Assembly: GCA_963742305.1 (NCBI GenBank) | Contig: CAVULN010000030.1 | Location: 1 to 64,000, forward strand | Length of the DNA stretch: 64,000 bases | Reading direction: 5' to 3' | Source: Roseiarcus sp963742305 | GTDB taxonomy: Bacteria; Pseudomonadota; Alphaproteobacteria; Rhizobiales; Beijerinckiaceae | Shown here: piece after piece, positions 47,067-55,159 of the stretch | How the letters are laid out: each line of letters opens with the position of its first letter | Position numbering within the stretch: the first letter of the stretch is position 1 | The notes under the pieces: model-generated | What the model was told of the DNA's origin: nothing | Seen by the model: the letters and a program-made list of their open reading frames with translations, nothing else | Database searches by the model: none | Translations under genes and position numbers: made by a program

Positions 47067-48456
47067 ATGCTGAACCAACGTTGGACCCCCGAGAGCTGGC
47101 GGACGAAGCCGATTGCGCAATCGCCGGTCTATTCCGACCGGGCGGCGCTCGCAGGCGCGGAGCGGCAGCTTGCCGGCTATCCGCCGCTGGTTTTCGCGGG
47201 CGAAGCGCGCAAGCTCAAGCAGGCCCTCGGCAAGGCGGCCGGGGGCGGCGCCTTCCTGCTCCAGGGCGGGGACTGCGCCGAGAGCTTCGCCGAGCACTCC
47301 GCCGACAACATCCGCGATTTCTTCCGGGTGTTCCTGCAGATGGCGGTGGTGATGACCTTCGCCGCCGCCTCGCCGATCGTCAAGGTCGGGCGGGTCGCCG
47401 GCCAGTTCGCCAAACCGCGCTCCTCCGATTTCGAGACGATCGACGGGGTGACATTGCCCGCCTATCGCGGCGACATCGTCAACGACATCGAGTTTTCTCC
47501 GCAAGCGCGCGAGCCCGATCCGCGCCGGCAGCTCGAAGCCTATCGCCAGTCCGCGGCCACCCTCAACCTTTTGCGCGCCTTCGCCAATGGCGGCTACGCC
47601 AACCTGGAGAACGCCCATCGCTGGATGCTCTCCTTCGTCAACGACAGCCCGCAGTCCGGGCGCTACGAGGAAGTCGCCGACCGGATCACCGAGACGCTCG
47701 GATTCATGCGCGCCGTGGGCCTCGACCCCGAGGCCCATCCGGAATTGCGCTCGACCGACTTCTACACCTCGCATGAGGCGCTGCTGCTCGGCTACGAACA
47801 GGCGATGACGCGCGCTCGATTCGACCTCCGGCGACTATTACGCGACGTCGGGCCACCTGATCTGGATCGGCGACCGGACGCGCCAGCTCGGGGGCGCGCA
47901 TGTCGAATTCTGCCGCGGCGTGAAGAATCCGATCGGGCTCAAATGCGGCCCCTCGCTCGGCCCCGACGAACTCCTTCGCCTGATTGAAATCCTCGATCCG
48001 GACGAGGAGTCGGGCCGGCTCACCCTCATTTGCCGTTTCGGCGCGGACAAGATCGACGCCGCCATGCCCCCGCTCCTGCGCGCGCTCAAGCGCGAAGGCC
48101 GCAAGCCGCTCTGGGTCTCGGACCCGATGCACGGCAACACCATCAAGACCTCGACCGGCTACAAGACGAGGCCGACCGAGCGCATCGCCCAGGAAGTGCG
48201 CAGTTTCTTCGCCGCCTGCCGCGCCGAGGGCGTGTACGCCGGCGGCGTCCATCTCGAAATGACCGGCAAGAACGTCACCGAATGCACGGGCGGCGCGCGC
48301 GCGATCTCGGAAGCGGATCTGCACGATCGCTATCACACCTATTGCGATCCGCGCCTCAATGCGGAGCAGGCGATCGAAATGGCTTTCCTGGTCGCCGATC
48401 TTCTCAAAGCCCAGCGGCTCGCCCAGCCCGAGCGGCCGGTCCGCGCGGCCGAGTGA
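47067..48456 (+). CDS. aroG: 3-deoxy-7-phosphoheptulonate synthase, class II (frameshifted)
   Basis: About 462 residues, plant-type DAHP synthase starting aromatic biosynthesis. 'YPPLVFAGEARKLKQALG', 'AFLLQGGDCAESFAEH', 'KVGRVAGQFAKPRSSDFE', 'TSGHLIWIGDRTRQL', 'NPIGLKCGPSL' and 'PLWVSDPMHGNTIKTSTGYKTR' carry the PEP, E4P and metal ligands. A single base near 47814 is extra; removing it restores DSTSGDYYATSGHL. ATG 47067. The gene symbol in this class varies (aroG/aroF). Confidence 0.88.
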
Positions 48457-48487
48457 CGGCTCGCGCCTCGCCTTAAGGGGGCTCTTC

Positions 48488-49594
48488 GTGCGGCTCGCCG
48501 ATTACGCCGTGGGGCGCGACAACAACTTCACCCTGCTCCGCTTTTCCGCGGCCATGACGGTGCTGTTCGCGCACAGCGTCGCGGTGCTGGGGCTTCCGCC
48601 TGAGCGCGAATTCTTTTTCAACCGGATCGGCTTTTCGCTCGGCGAAATGGGGCTCGACATGCTGTTCGTGACGAGCGGCTTTCTCGTCACCGCGAGCCTG
48701 GTCGGCCGCCAGGACCTGATCGCCTATCTCTGGGCGCGGATCCTCAGGGTCTATCCGGGCATGTGGGTCATGCTCGTGCTCACCGTGTTCGTTCTCGCGC
48801 CTGCGCTCACGACCTTGCCGCGCGACGAGTACTACACGTCGCCCCTGACCTGGGAATATTTCCGCAAATGCGCGACCCTCATCGGAGGCGTGCGCTATTC
48901 GTTGCCGGGCGTGTTCGACACCGTGCCGCTCAAGGGCGAGTTCAACGGCTCGCTGTGGACGATGCCGGTCGAGGTGCGGATGTATCTCTATCTCGCCGCG
49001 ATCTGGGTCGCGCTCGCGGTCGTGCCTGCGCTCAGGCTCAAGACGATGCGCTTCGTTCTGCCGCTGTCTGCGGCGGCGCTGCTCGTCTTCGTGCTGGGCC
49101 CGAGGCTGACCGGCCACGCGGTCAATGGCGCGAACATCCGCGTCTTCATGTTCCTCTACGGATCGAGCCTCTATCTGTGGCGCGACAGGGTTCCGCTGAG
49201 CGCCTGGCTGCTTGCCGGGATTCTCGCCGCGCTCGTCCTCGCCTCGTTCGACAAGACGGTCTTCTTCATCGTCTATGTGGCCCTGCTCGCGCCGCTCGTC
49301 CTCCATCTGGTCTATGTGCCGCGCGGGCGCATCCGGGCGTTCAACGACTGGGGCGACTATTCCTACGGGGTCTATATCTACGCGTTCCCGGTGCAGCAGA
49401 CGCTGGCCCTTCTCTTCCCGGCCATGACGCTCGCCGCGATGATGGCTTCGTCCGCGTTCGTCTCGGTGGCGATCGCGATCGTGTCGTGGAAGCTGATCGA
49501 GGAGCGGGCGCTGAGCCTCAAGGGCGACTTCGCCGAGGCGACGACGCGAGCCTTCAATCTGGGCCTGGCCAAGATCGCGAGCGCCGTGCGCTGA
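48488..49594 (+). CDS. Acyltransferase-3-family membrane protein
   Basis: 368 residues with about 10 membrane helices. 'NNFTLLRFSAAMTVLFAHSVAVLG' contains the catalytic His of the Acyltransf_3/OafB fold; 'SGFLVTASLV' and 'GVYIYAFPVQQTLALLF' are family elements. GTG 48488 has AAGGGGG 6 nt upstream. It probably O-acylates a polysaccharide or lipid (family knowledge). Confidence 0.78.
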   Translation: MRLADYAVGRDNNFTLLRFSAAMTVLFAHSVAVLGLPPEREFFFNRIGFSLGEMGLDMLFVTSGFLVTASLVGRQDLIAYLWARILRVYPGMWVMLVLTVFVLAPALTTLPRDEYYTSPLTWEYFRKCATLIGGVRYSLPGVFDTVPLKGEFNGSLWTMPVEVRMYLYLAAIWVALAVVPALRLKTMRFVLPLSAAALLVFVLGPRLTGHAVNGANIRVFMFLYGSSLYLWRDRVPLSAWLLAGILAALVLASFDKTVFFIVYVALLAPLVLHLVYVPRGRIRAFNDWGDYSYGVYIYAFPVQQTLALLFPAMTLAAMMASSAFVSVAIAIVSWKLIEERALSLKGDFAEATTRAFNLGLAKIASAVR

Positions 49595-49772
49595 GTCGGC
49601 GCCGCGCCTCGTCGCGCCGCGGCCCCGCGGCGGTAGGGGCTTCAGGTTTGGGTTTTCTTGGCCGCGCGCCGTTTCGGGGCGAAAACCCGCTTCACGAGGG
49701 GTTGGAAAAGCTTGGATTTCCTTGGATTCCTCGTCAGAATCCAGACTTATCAATGGGTTACACGCGATTTTC

Positions 49773-49789
49773 CGCGAAAAATTTTCGCG
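49773..49789. promoter_or_regulatory. 17-bp palindrome upstream of nadE
   Basis: CGCGAAAA-A-TTTTCGCG is a perfect dyad in the 396-bp gap between the acyltransferase and nadE. The surrounding 49640-49790 stretch is relatively AT-rich. It could be an operator or a hairpin; neither can be shown. Confidence 0.4.
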
Positions 49790-49990
49790 TGGCCCCTTCG
49801 CCCGCGAGGCGCTCGCGGGAGCGGCCGGACGCGCAGGCGGGAAGGCGAAAATGGTCATGCAGGCAGGTTAGCCCGGGTTCCGATTTTCCGCAACAAAATG
49901 TCGGGCGACGGAATCTCTCTGGTTGCGATCGCCGCCCACCACGCAAGGGTTGCATTGCCCGTTCCTCTCCCGTCGCGCTAAGTCTCCCCC

Positions 49991-51734
49991 ATGCCCGCCT
50001 CCGCCAACCGCCTCGTCATCGCGCTTGCGCAGATCCCCGCGATCGTCGGCGACATCGGGGGCAACCGCGACCGTCTGCGGAAAGCGCGCAGGCAAGCCGC
50101 CGCCTTCGGCGCCGACATCCTGCTCGCGCCCGAGCTTTATCTGTCCGGCTATCCGCCCGAGGATCTGGTGCTGAAGCCCGCCTTCCAGGAGGCCTGCCGG
50201 GCGGCCTGCGAGGAACTGGCGCGCGAGACCGCCGACGGCGGGCCCGCCGCGCTGGTCGGCCTGCCCTGGGTGGACGACGGCAAGCTCTATAACGCCATGG
50301 CCCTCCTCGACAACGGGCGGATCGAGGCGGTGCGGTTCAAGGTCGATCTGCCCAATTACGGCGTGTTCGACGAGAAGCGGGTGTTCGCGCCCGGCCCCTC
50401 GCCGGGGCCGATCGCCTTTCGCGGCGTGCGCGTCGGCGTGCCGATCTGCGAGGACATCTGGGGGCCCGATCCGGTCGAGTGCATCCTCGAGACCGGAGGC
50501 GAGATCCTGCTCGTGTCCAACGCCTCGCCCTACGAGCGCGGCAAGCTTGAAATCCGCCAGAACGTCGCGGTTTCGCGCGTGGTGGAGAGCAGGCTGCCGC
50601 TGATCTATCTCAATATGGTCGGCGGCCAGGACGAGCTCGTGTTTGACGGCGGCTCGTTCGCGCTCAACGCCGACCGCAGCCTTGGCGCGCAACTGCCCGC
50701 CTTCCGGCCGATGGTGGCGCGCACCGTATGGGAGCGGGGCGAGAAGCGGCTGGCGCTGCGTCGAGGGCCCGCGCGAACTGGTCGAGGAGGGGGACGAGGC
50801 CGACTACGCGGCCTGCGTCATGGGACTGCGCGACTATGTCGACAACAACCGCTTTCCGGGCGTGGTGCTGGGCTTGTCGGGCGGGGTCGATTCGGCGCTC
50901 TGCGCCGCGATGGCGGTCGACGCGCTTGGGCCTCAGCGCGTGCATGCGGTCATGCTGCCCTATCGCTTCACCTCGAATGAATCGCTGTCCGATGCGGCCC
51001 AATGCGCGAAAGCGCTCGGCCTCCGTTACGACATCGTGCCGATCGCCGAGCCGGTCGAGGGCGTGGAGCGCGCGCTAAAGACAATGTTCGCCGGCAAGCC
51101 GCGCGACATCACCGAGGAGAACATCCAGAGCCGGGCGCGCGGCCTGATCCTAATGGCGATCTCCAACAAGACCGGCGCGATGGTGGTGACGACCGGCAAC
51201 AAGTCGGAGATGTCGGTCGGCTACGCCACGCTCTACGGCGACATGAATGGCGGGTTCAATCCGATCAAGGACCTCTACAAGATGGAGGTGTTCCGCCTGT
51301 CCGCCTTGCGCAACCGCTGGAAGCCGTTTGGCGCGCTCGGGCCGGACGGCGAGGTGATCCCTGAGAACATCATCGTCAAGCCGCCGAGCGCGGAACTGCG
51401 CGAGAACCAGAAGGACGAGGATTCGCTGCCGCCCTATGCGGTGCTCGACGGCATTCTCAGGAGCCTCGTCGAAAAGGAGATGCGCGTCGCCGACATCGTG
51501 GCTGAGGGCTACGACCTCGAGACGGTGCGTAAGGTCGAGCGGCTGCTCTATCTCGCCGAGTACAAGCGCCGGCAGTCGGCGCCGGGGGTGAAGGTCGGCC
51601 CGAAGAATTTCGGCCGCGACCGGCGCTATCCGATCGTCAACCGCTTCCGCGACGCAGGCGGCGCGGCGCAGAAGCCGGACGCCTCGATCGCGCCCATCAA
51701 GTCAATGGGAACGAGCGAGCGGTTCGAGGAGTAA
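49991..51734 (+). CDS. nadE: Glutamine-dependent NAD+ synthetase (frameshifted)
   Basis: About 580 residues. N-terminal nitrilase-fold glutaminase (Glu 'LLAPELYLSGYPPEDL', Lys 'RFKVDLPNYGVFDEKRVF', Cys 'VGVPICEDIWGPD'), then the synthetase domain with the P-loop 'GLSGGVDSALCAAMAVDAL'. A single extra C near 50759 splits the two domains; dropping it gives LALVEGPRELVEEG. ATG 49991. Confidence 0.9.
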
Positions 51735-51805
51735 GGGGTCGCCCGGCCCGCGGCCGAACCTGATATAACCGACCTCGCCGGGCTCGCGCCCTGACGGAGG
51801 CTTTT

Positions 51806-52249
51806 ATGCAGAACGTCGCGTTCAAGGCGGGAGATACGATCATTCGCGAGGGCGACGAAGGCGATATGGCTTTCTTCATCGTCAGCGGCGCCGTCGACGT
51901 GATCGTGGGCAGCGGGGACAATGCGAGTGTCGTCGGCAGGCTCGGGACGGGCGAAGTGTTCGGCGAGATGTGCCTGATTGAGCCGGGACCGCGCTCGGCG
52001 ACCGTGAACGCGGCGTGCGACACCGAGTGCCTCGTCACCTCCTACCAGGAGTTCATCGCCGCGATCCAGGAGAACCCCGAACGGGCCGTCGGGTTCATGA
52101 AGACCCTGGTCCGGCGCCTGCGCAAGATGAACGAATTGCTCGAGCAGACGAGCCCGGAGGGGCGCGGGCTTCGCGCCATGCTTCTCGAGTGCCAGCCGTC
52201 CGCCGGCTCCCCGGACGCCGCGGCCCTCTCGTGGACGATGCTGTGGTGA
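51806..52249 (+). CDS. Cyclic nucleotide-binding domain protein
   Basis: 147 residues, a single cNMP-binding domain. 'IREGDEGDMAFFIVSGAVDVI' and the phosphate-binding cassette 'GEVFGEMCLIEPGPRSATV', with the Glu and Arg that contact the ribose-phosphate both present, so binding is plausible. A C-terminal helix 'FMKTLVRRLRKMNELLEQTS' resembles the CRP linker helix but there is no HTH. ACGGAGG precedes ATG 51806. It stands before a helical protein and three PycTM-like proteins. Confidence 0.8.
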   Translation: MQNVAFKAGDTIIREGDEGDMAFFIVSGAVDVIVGSGDNASVVGRLGTGEVFGEMCLIEPGPRSATVNAACDTECLVTSYQEFIAAIQENPERAVGFMKTLVRRLRKMNELLEQTSPEGRGLRAMLLECQPSAGSPDAAALSWTMLW

Positions 52250-52333
52250 GGCCGGTCCGCCGCAGCCGCCAGCGGACCCGTGTCGTCTCATGTTCATACG
52301 GCGGCGTGAATCGAAGCCGAGCAGGGGGAACCG

Positions 52334-52579
52334 ATGGCGGATATCTCGGCCGATCTCCAGCGGGAACTGGACGGGTTGCAGGCAGCCTATAGGCAGGCCG
52401 TGGATAATTGGGTGGCCGCCATCCGCGAGGAGGAAGCGCTGGCCTCCGGCGCCCACAACATCGCAGAACTCGACAAATGGGAGGCTGCGCACTTCGGCGA
52501 GCACAAGCTGCACAGGGAAGTTATCTATCGGAAGCGCCTCTACGAAGACGCCCTGCGGCGCGAGTTCTTCGGCTTCTGA
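52334..52579 (+). CDS. Small helical protein of unknown function
   Basis: 81 residues, almost all predicted helix (LQRELDGLQAAYRQAVDNWVAAIREEEAL), ending REFFGF. AGGGGGAA lies 6 nt upstream of ATG 52334, a good ribosome site. I do not recognise the family. It lies between the cNMP protein and the membrane-protein array. Confidence 0.6.
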   Translation: MADISADLQRELDGLQAAYRQAVDNWVAAIREEEALASGAHNIAELDKWEAAHFGEHKLHREVIYRKRLYEDALRREFFGF

Positions 52580-52642
52580 TCTTCCGGCGCCTGCGCAGGC
52601 TCTACGGATCGAGCGGCGGCTTCTGACCTTAGTCCAACGCCG

Positions 52643-52773
52643 AATTCAACCGAGCTTGACAGGCCCTCGCCGTTCGCGCCAACTCGAACCGAAGGACTGC
52701 GGGGGCCGAGGCGCAGGACCGGCGCGGACGGCCCCGTTGGCCGGGCAGCCCTCGTGGAGCGTCCGACAATCGG
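52643..52773 (+). repeat. Duplicated leader of PycTM-like gene 1
   Basis: Begins AATTCAACCG with TTGACA at 52656-52661 and ends at the ATG of the gene. A matching leader stands before gene 2 (53302-53427), so promoter-proximal DNA was copied with the gene. Confidence 0.6.
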
Positions 52774-53235
52774 ATGAACAAGATCGCCGCCGATCCCGCT
52801 GAACCCTATCGCAGCCTGATCGCCGGCTATACCGACGCGATCCGCCAGAGCGATTTCAAGGCCAATATCGCGTTCCTGTTCGTCGCCTTCATGATGGGTT
52901 CGGTTCTCTGGAACTACACGTCCTTTCCGAGTTACCTGTCGGTCCAGCTCGTCCTGGCGCCGTTCCTGATCGTCTATTTCTTCTTGTTCATGGTGCTGAT
53001 CCCGCGCTACCCCAGGCGCGGCGCCAGGACCTTCCTGGTCGCCCGCAACCTGACGCCGGCGGATTTCGAGGCCGTCGCCGGGGCCGCCGACGACCTCGAC
53101 GCGCTCAAGCTCACCTGCGCGGTGCTGTCCGACATCCTGTGGTGGAAGACCCAGTGCATCCGCGTCAGCTTCGTGGTGTCGATCGTTTGCGTGTTCCTGA
53201 CCATGCTTCTGCTTCTCTACGCCGCGTTCAGATGA
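52774..53235 (+). CDS. PycTM-like small membrane protein 1
   Basis: 153 residues. Two N-terminal helices after the motif 'RQSDFKANIAFLFVAFMMG', then 'LIPRYPRRG', then 'DILWWKTQCIRVSFVVSIVCVFLTMLLLLY'. The order D-x-KANI helix, hydrophobic hairpin, PR motif, then K-rich preface to a terminal helix fits the Pycsar effector (PycTM/DUF5706) family. The next two genes are paralogues. The family call is inference from motif order. Confidence 0.55.
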   Translation: MNKIAADPAEPYRSLIAGYTDAIRQSDFKANIAFLFVAFMMGSVLWNYTSFPSYLSVQLVLAPFLIVYFFLFMVLIPRYPRRGARTFLVARNLTPADFEAVAGAADDLDALKLTCAVLSDILWWKTQCIRVSFVVSIVCVFLTMLLLLYAAFR

Positions 53236-53301
53236 TTGAGGCGTGCGGCCGGGGCCGCCCGGCGCGTTTGAGCCGGCCGCTCCGGCCGCGTCGGAAGCCC
53301 A

Positions 53302-53427
53302 AATTCAACCGATCTTGACAGGGCGTCGCAGTTCACGCCAAGTCGAGCCGAAGGACTTTGTGGGGCCGAGGACCGGCGCGGGTGGGCCTGTCCGCCGACC
53401 GGGCCTGGTGGAGCGTCCGACCGTCGG
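53302..53427 (+). repeat. Duplicated leader of PycTM-like gene 2
   Basis: Matches 52643-52773: AATTCAACCGATC, TTGACA at 53315-53320, and the same GGAGCGTCCGAC..TCGG block ahead of the start codon. Confidence 0.6.
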
Positions 53428-53898
53428 ATGAACAAGATCGCCGATCCCGCTCAGCCTTATCGCCGCCTGATCGCCGCCTATACCGACGCGATCCGCCAGA
53501 GCGACTTCAAGGCCAATATCGCGATCCTGATGGTCGCCTTCATGATGGGCCCGGTGCTCGGCAATCATACGCGCTTTCCGAGCTATCTGCCGATCCCGTT
53601 CGTCATGCTGCCGTTCCTGATCGTCTACATATGCCTGCTGGCGGTGCTGATCCCGCGCTATCCCAAGCGCGGCTCCAAGCATTTCGTGGTCTCGCGCACC
53701 GCCAAGGCCGCCGATTTCGCCAGGGTCGTCGAGGCCGAGGACGAGCTTGAGCAGCTGAAGCTGCGCTGCTCGGTCCTGTCTGAACTCCTGTGGTGGAAGA
53801 CCCTCTACATCAGGATCAGTTTTCTTGTCGCAATGGCGAGCATCGTCGCATGCTTGATCCTGCTTCTTTACATCTGGTGGGGGGGGAGGGGCCAATAG
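53428..53898 (+). CDS. PycTM-like small membrane protein 2
   Basis: 156 residues, closely similar to the preceding gene along its length ('MNKIADPAQPYRRLIAAYTD', 'SDFKANIAILMVAFMMG', 'LIPRYPKRGSKHF', 'ELLWWKTLYIRISFLVAMASIVACLILLLY'). It shares the duplicated leader, so it arose by tandem duplication of a complete unit. Confidence 0.55.
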   Translation: MNKIADPAQPYRRLIAAYTDAIRQSDFKANIAILMVAFMMGPVLGNHTRFPSYLPIPFVMLPFLIVYICLLAVLIPRYPKRGSKHFVVSRTAKAADFARVVEAEDELEQLKLRCSVLSELLWWKTLYIRISFLVAMASIVACLILLLYIWWGGRGQ

Positions 53899-53980
53899 AC
53901 ATGATCCGTTGGGTTCGACGGCGCAACGCATTGCCGCCCGTCCCCCGAGGCGCGCCCTCGCTTGCCTTACAGAGCGGCTG

Positions 53981-54436
53981 ATGGCCAGGGACCGCGACGC
54001 CCAGTTGCGCAATCTGATCGCCGGCTACGGCGATTCGATCCGGCTCAGCGACATCAAGGCGAATATCGCCGTGCTGTTCGTCGCCATCATGATGGGCACC
54101 GTTCTTCAGTTTCACGCTCAATACCCCCCATATTTGAACGTGCCGGTGATCCTGGCCCCGTTCATCGTCATGTTTCTCAATCTGCTCGCCTCCGTCTATC
54201 CGCGGTTTCCCCGCGACGGACGCAAGCGGTTCCCGATCTGGCGCGGCGCGAACCCTCAGGATTTCGAGTTCATCGCCGATCCGGCGCTCGAGGCGGCGGA
54301 GCTGCCGGTCCGATGCGCGCTCCTGTCGCGCACGCTCTACTGGAAGAACGTCACCCTCCAGGCCGCCTATCTGATCGCGATGGCCACGCTGTTCGCTGGC
54401 GGGGCGCTCCTGTTCGTGGCCTGGTTGCGGCCCTGA
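53981..54436 (+). CDS. PycTM-like small membrane protein 3
   Basis: 151 residues, a more distant paralogue: 'LRNLIAGYGDSIRLSDIKANIAVLFVAIMMG', 'VYPRFPRDGRKRF', 'CALLSRTLYWKNVTLQAAYLIAMATLFAGGALLFVAW'. It lacks the duplicated leader of its neighbours. ATG 53981 gives the same N-terminal length as they have. Three tandem copies suggest diversification. Confidence 0.55.
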   Translation: MARDRDAQLRNLIAGYGDSIRLSDIKANIAVLFVAIMMGTVLQFHAQYPPYLNVPVILAPFIVMFLNLLASVYPRFPRDGRKRFPIWRGANPQDFEFIADPALEAAELPVRCALLSRTLYWKNVTLQAAYLIAMATLFAGGALLFVAWLRP

Positions 54437-54509
54437 CGATCTTTGTGGGAGAGGCCGGACGGCCGGCCGCGCGTCGCAAAGCGATAGCAGACCGGCCCGG
54501 TAGCCTGCG

Positions 54510-54902
54510 TCACCTCGAGCGACCGAACTGGTTCCAGGCCATGCTCTCGCAAACGAACCCGTCCATCATGCATCCCCTGGTCGTCATGCGCCTGCGGACG
54601 ACGTAGACCAGGATCGAATAGGTCTTGCTGCGCTGCGGATCGAAGGCGCTTCCCGACCATCGCCCGGCGCCGGCGGCCCTCACTCTGAGGATCAGCCGAT
54701 CGCCGACTCTTTCTCCCGAAACCCCGCGTCTCACCCATGTGTTGCGCGCGCAAACCGCAGCGCCGCAGGATGCGACGCGGATTCTGGTCTTGCCGTCCGC
54801 GCGCGCCCAGGCGCCGAGATACGCAGGCCCGGCGGCGACCGGGGCGCTGGTCGCTCCAATCATCAGCAACGCCGCCGCCGTTGCAATCCATCCACGCGTC
54901 AT
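54510..54902 (-). CDS. DUF2147-type secreted protein
   Basis: 130 residues. Signal peptide 1-24, then a DUF2147-like lipocalin-type barrel: 'GAWARADGKTRIRVASCGAAVCARNTWV', 'GDRLILRVRAAGAGRWSGSAFDPQRSKTYSILV', and a Cys pair near the end ('RGCMMDGFVCES'). Periplasmic; function unknown. Converges with the PycTM array. Confidence 0.65.
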   Translation of the reverse strand: MTRGWIATAAALLMIGATSAPVAAGPAYLGAWARADGKTRIRVASCGAAVCARNTWVRRGVSGERVGDRLILRVRAAGAGRWSGSAFDPQRSKTYSILVYVVRRRMTTRGCMMDGFVCESMAWNQFGRSR

Positions 54903-55159
54903 GCGCTGCCCCTGCTACGCCGCCGTCACCAGACCTCGTGACCCGGTTTTGCCGTGTTCGGCGCCTATTCCGTTCCGTGTTTGACGCTTCGAATCAACCA
55001 TTTTGTTCGTCTCTGCGCTGGCCCGGCCGAGAATCGCGTCCGGTTCACCGACGAGGGGGCTGTCGTCTGGCGCGCTGCGCGATCGGCGACGGCGCCGCGC
55101 CTCGCAGCGCGCCGTCCCGATTGACACCGGCCGCGAACCATGCGCTCCACCCCGGTTCC

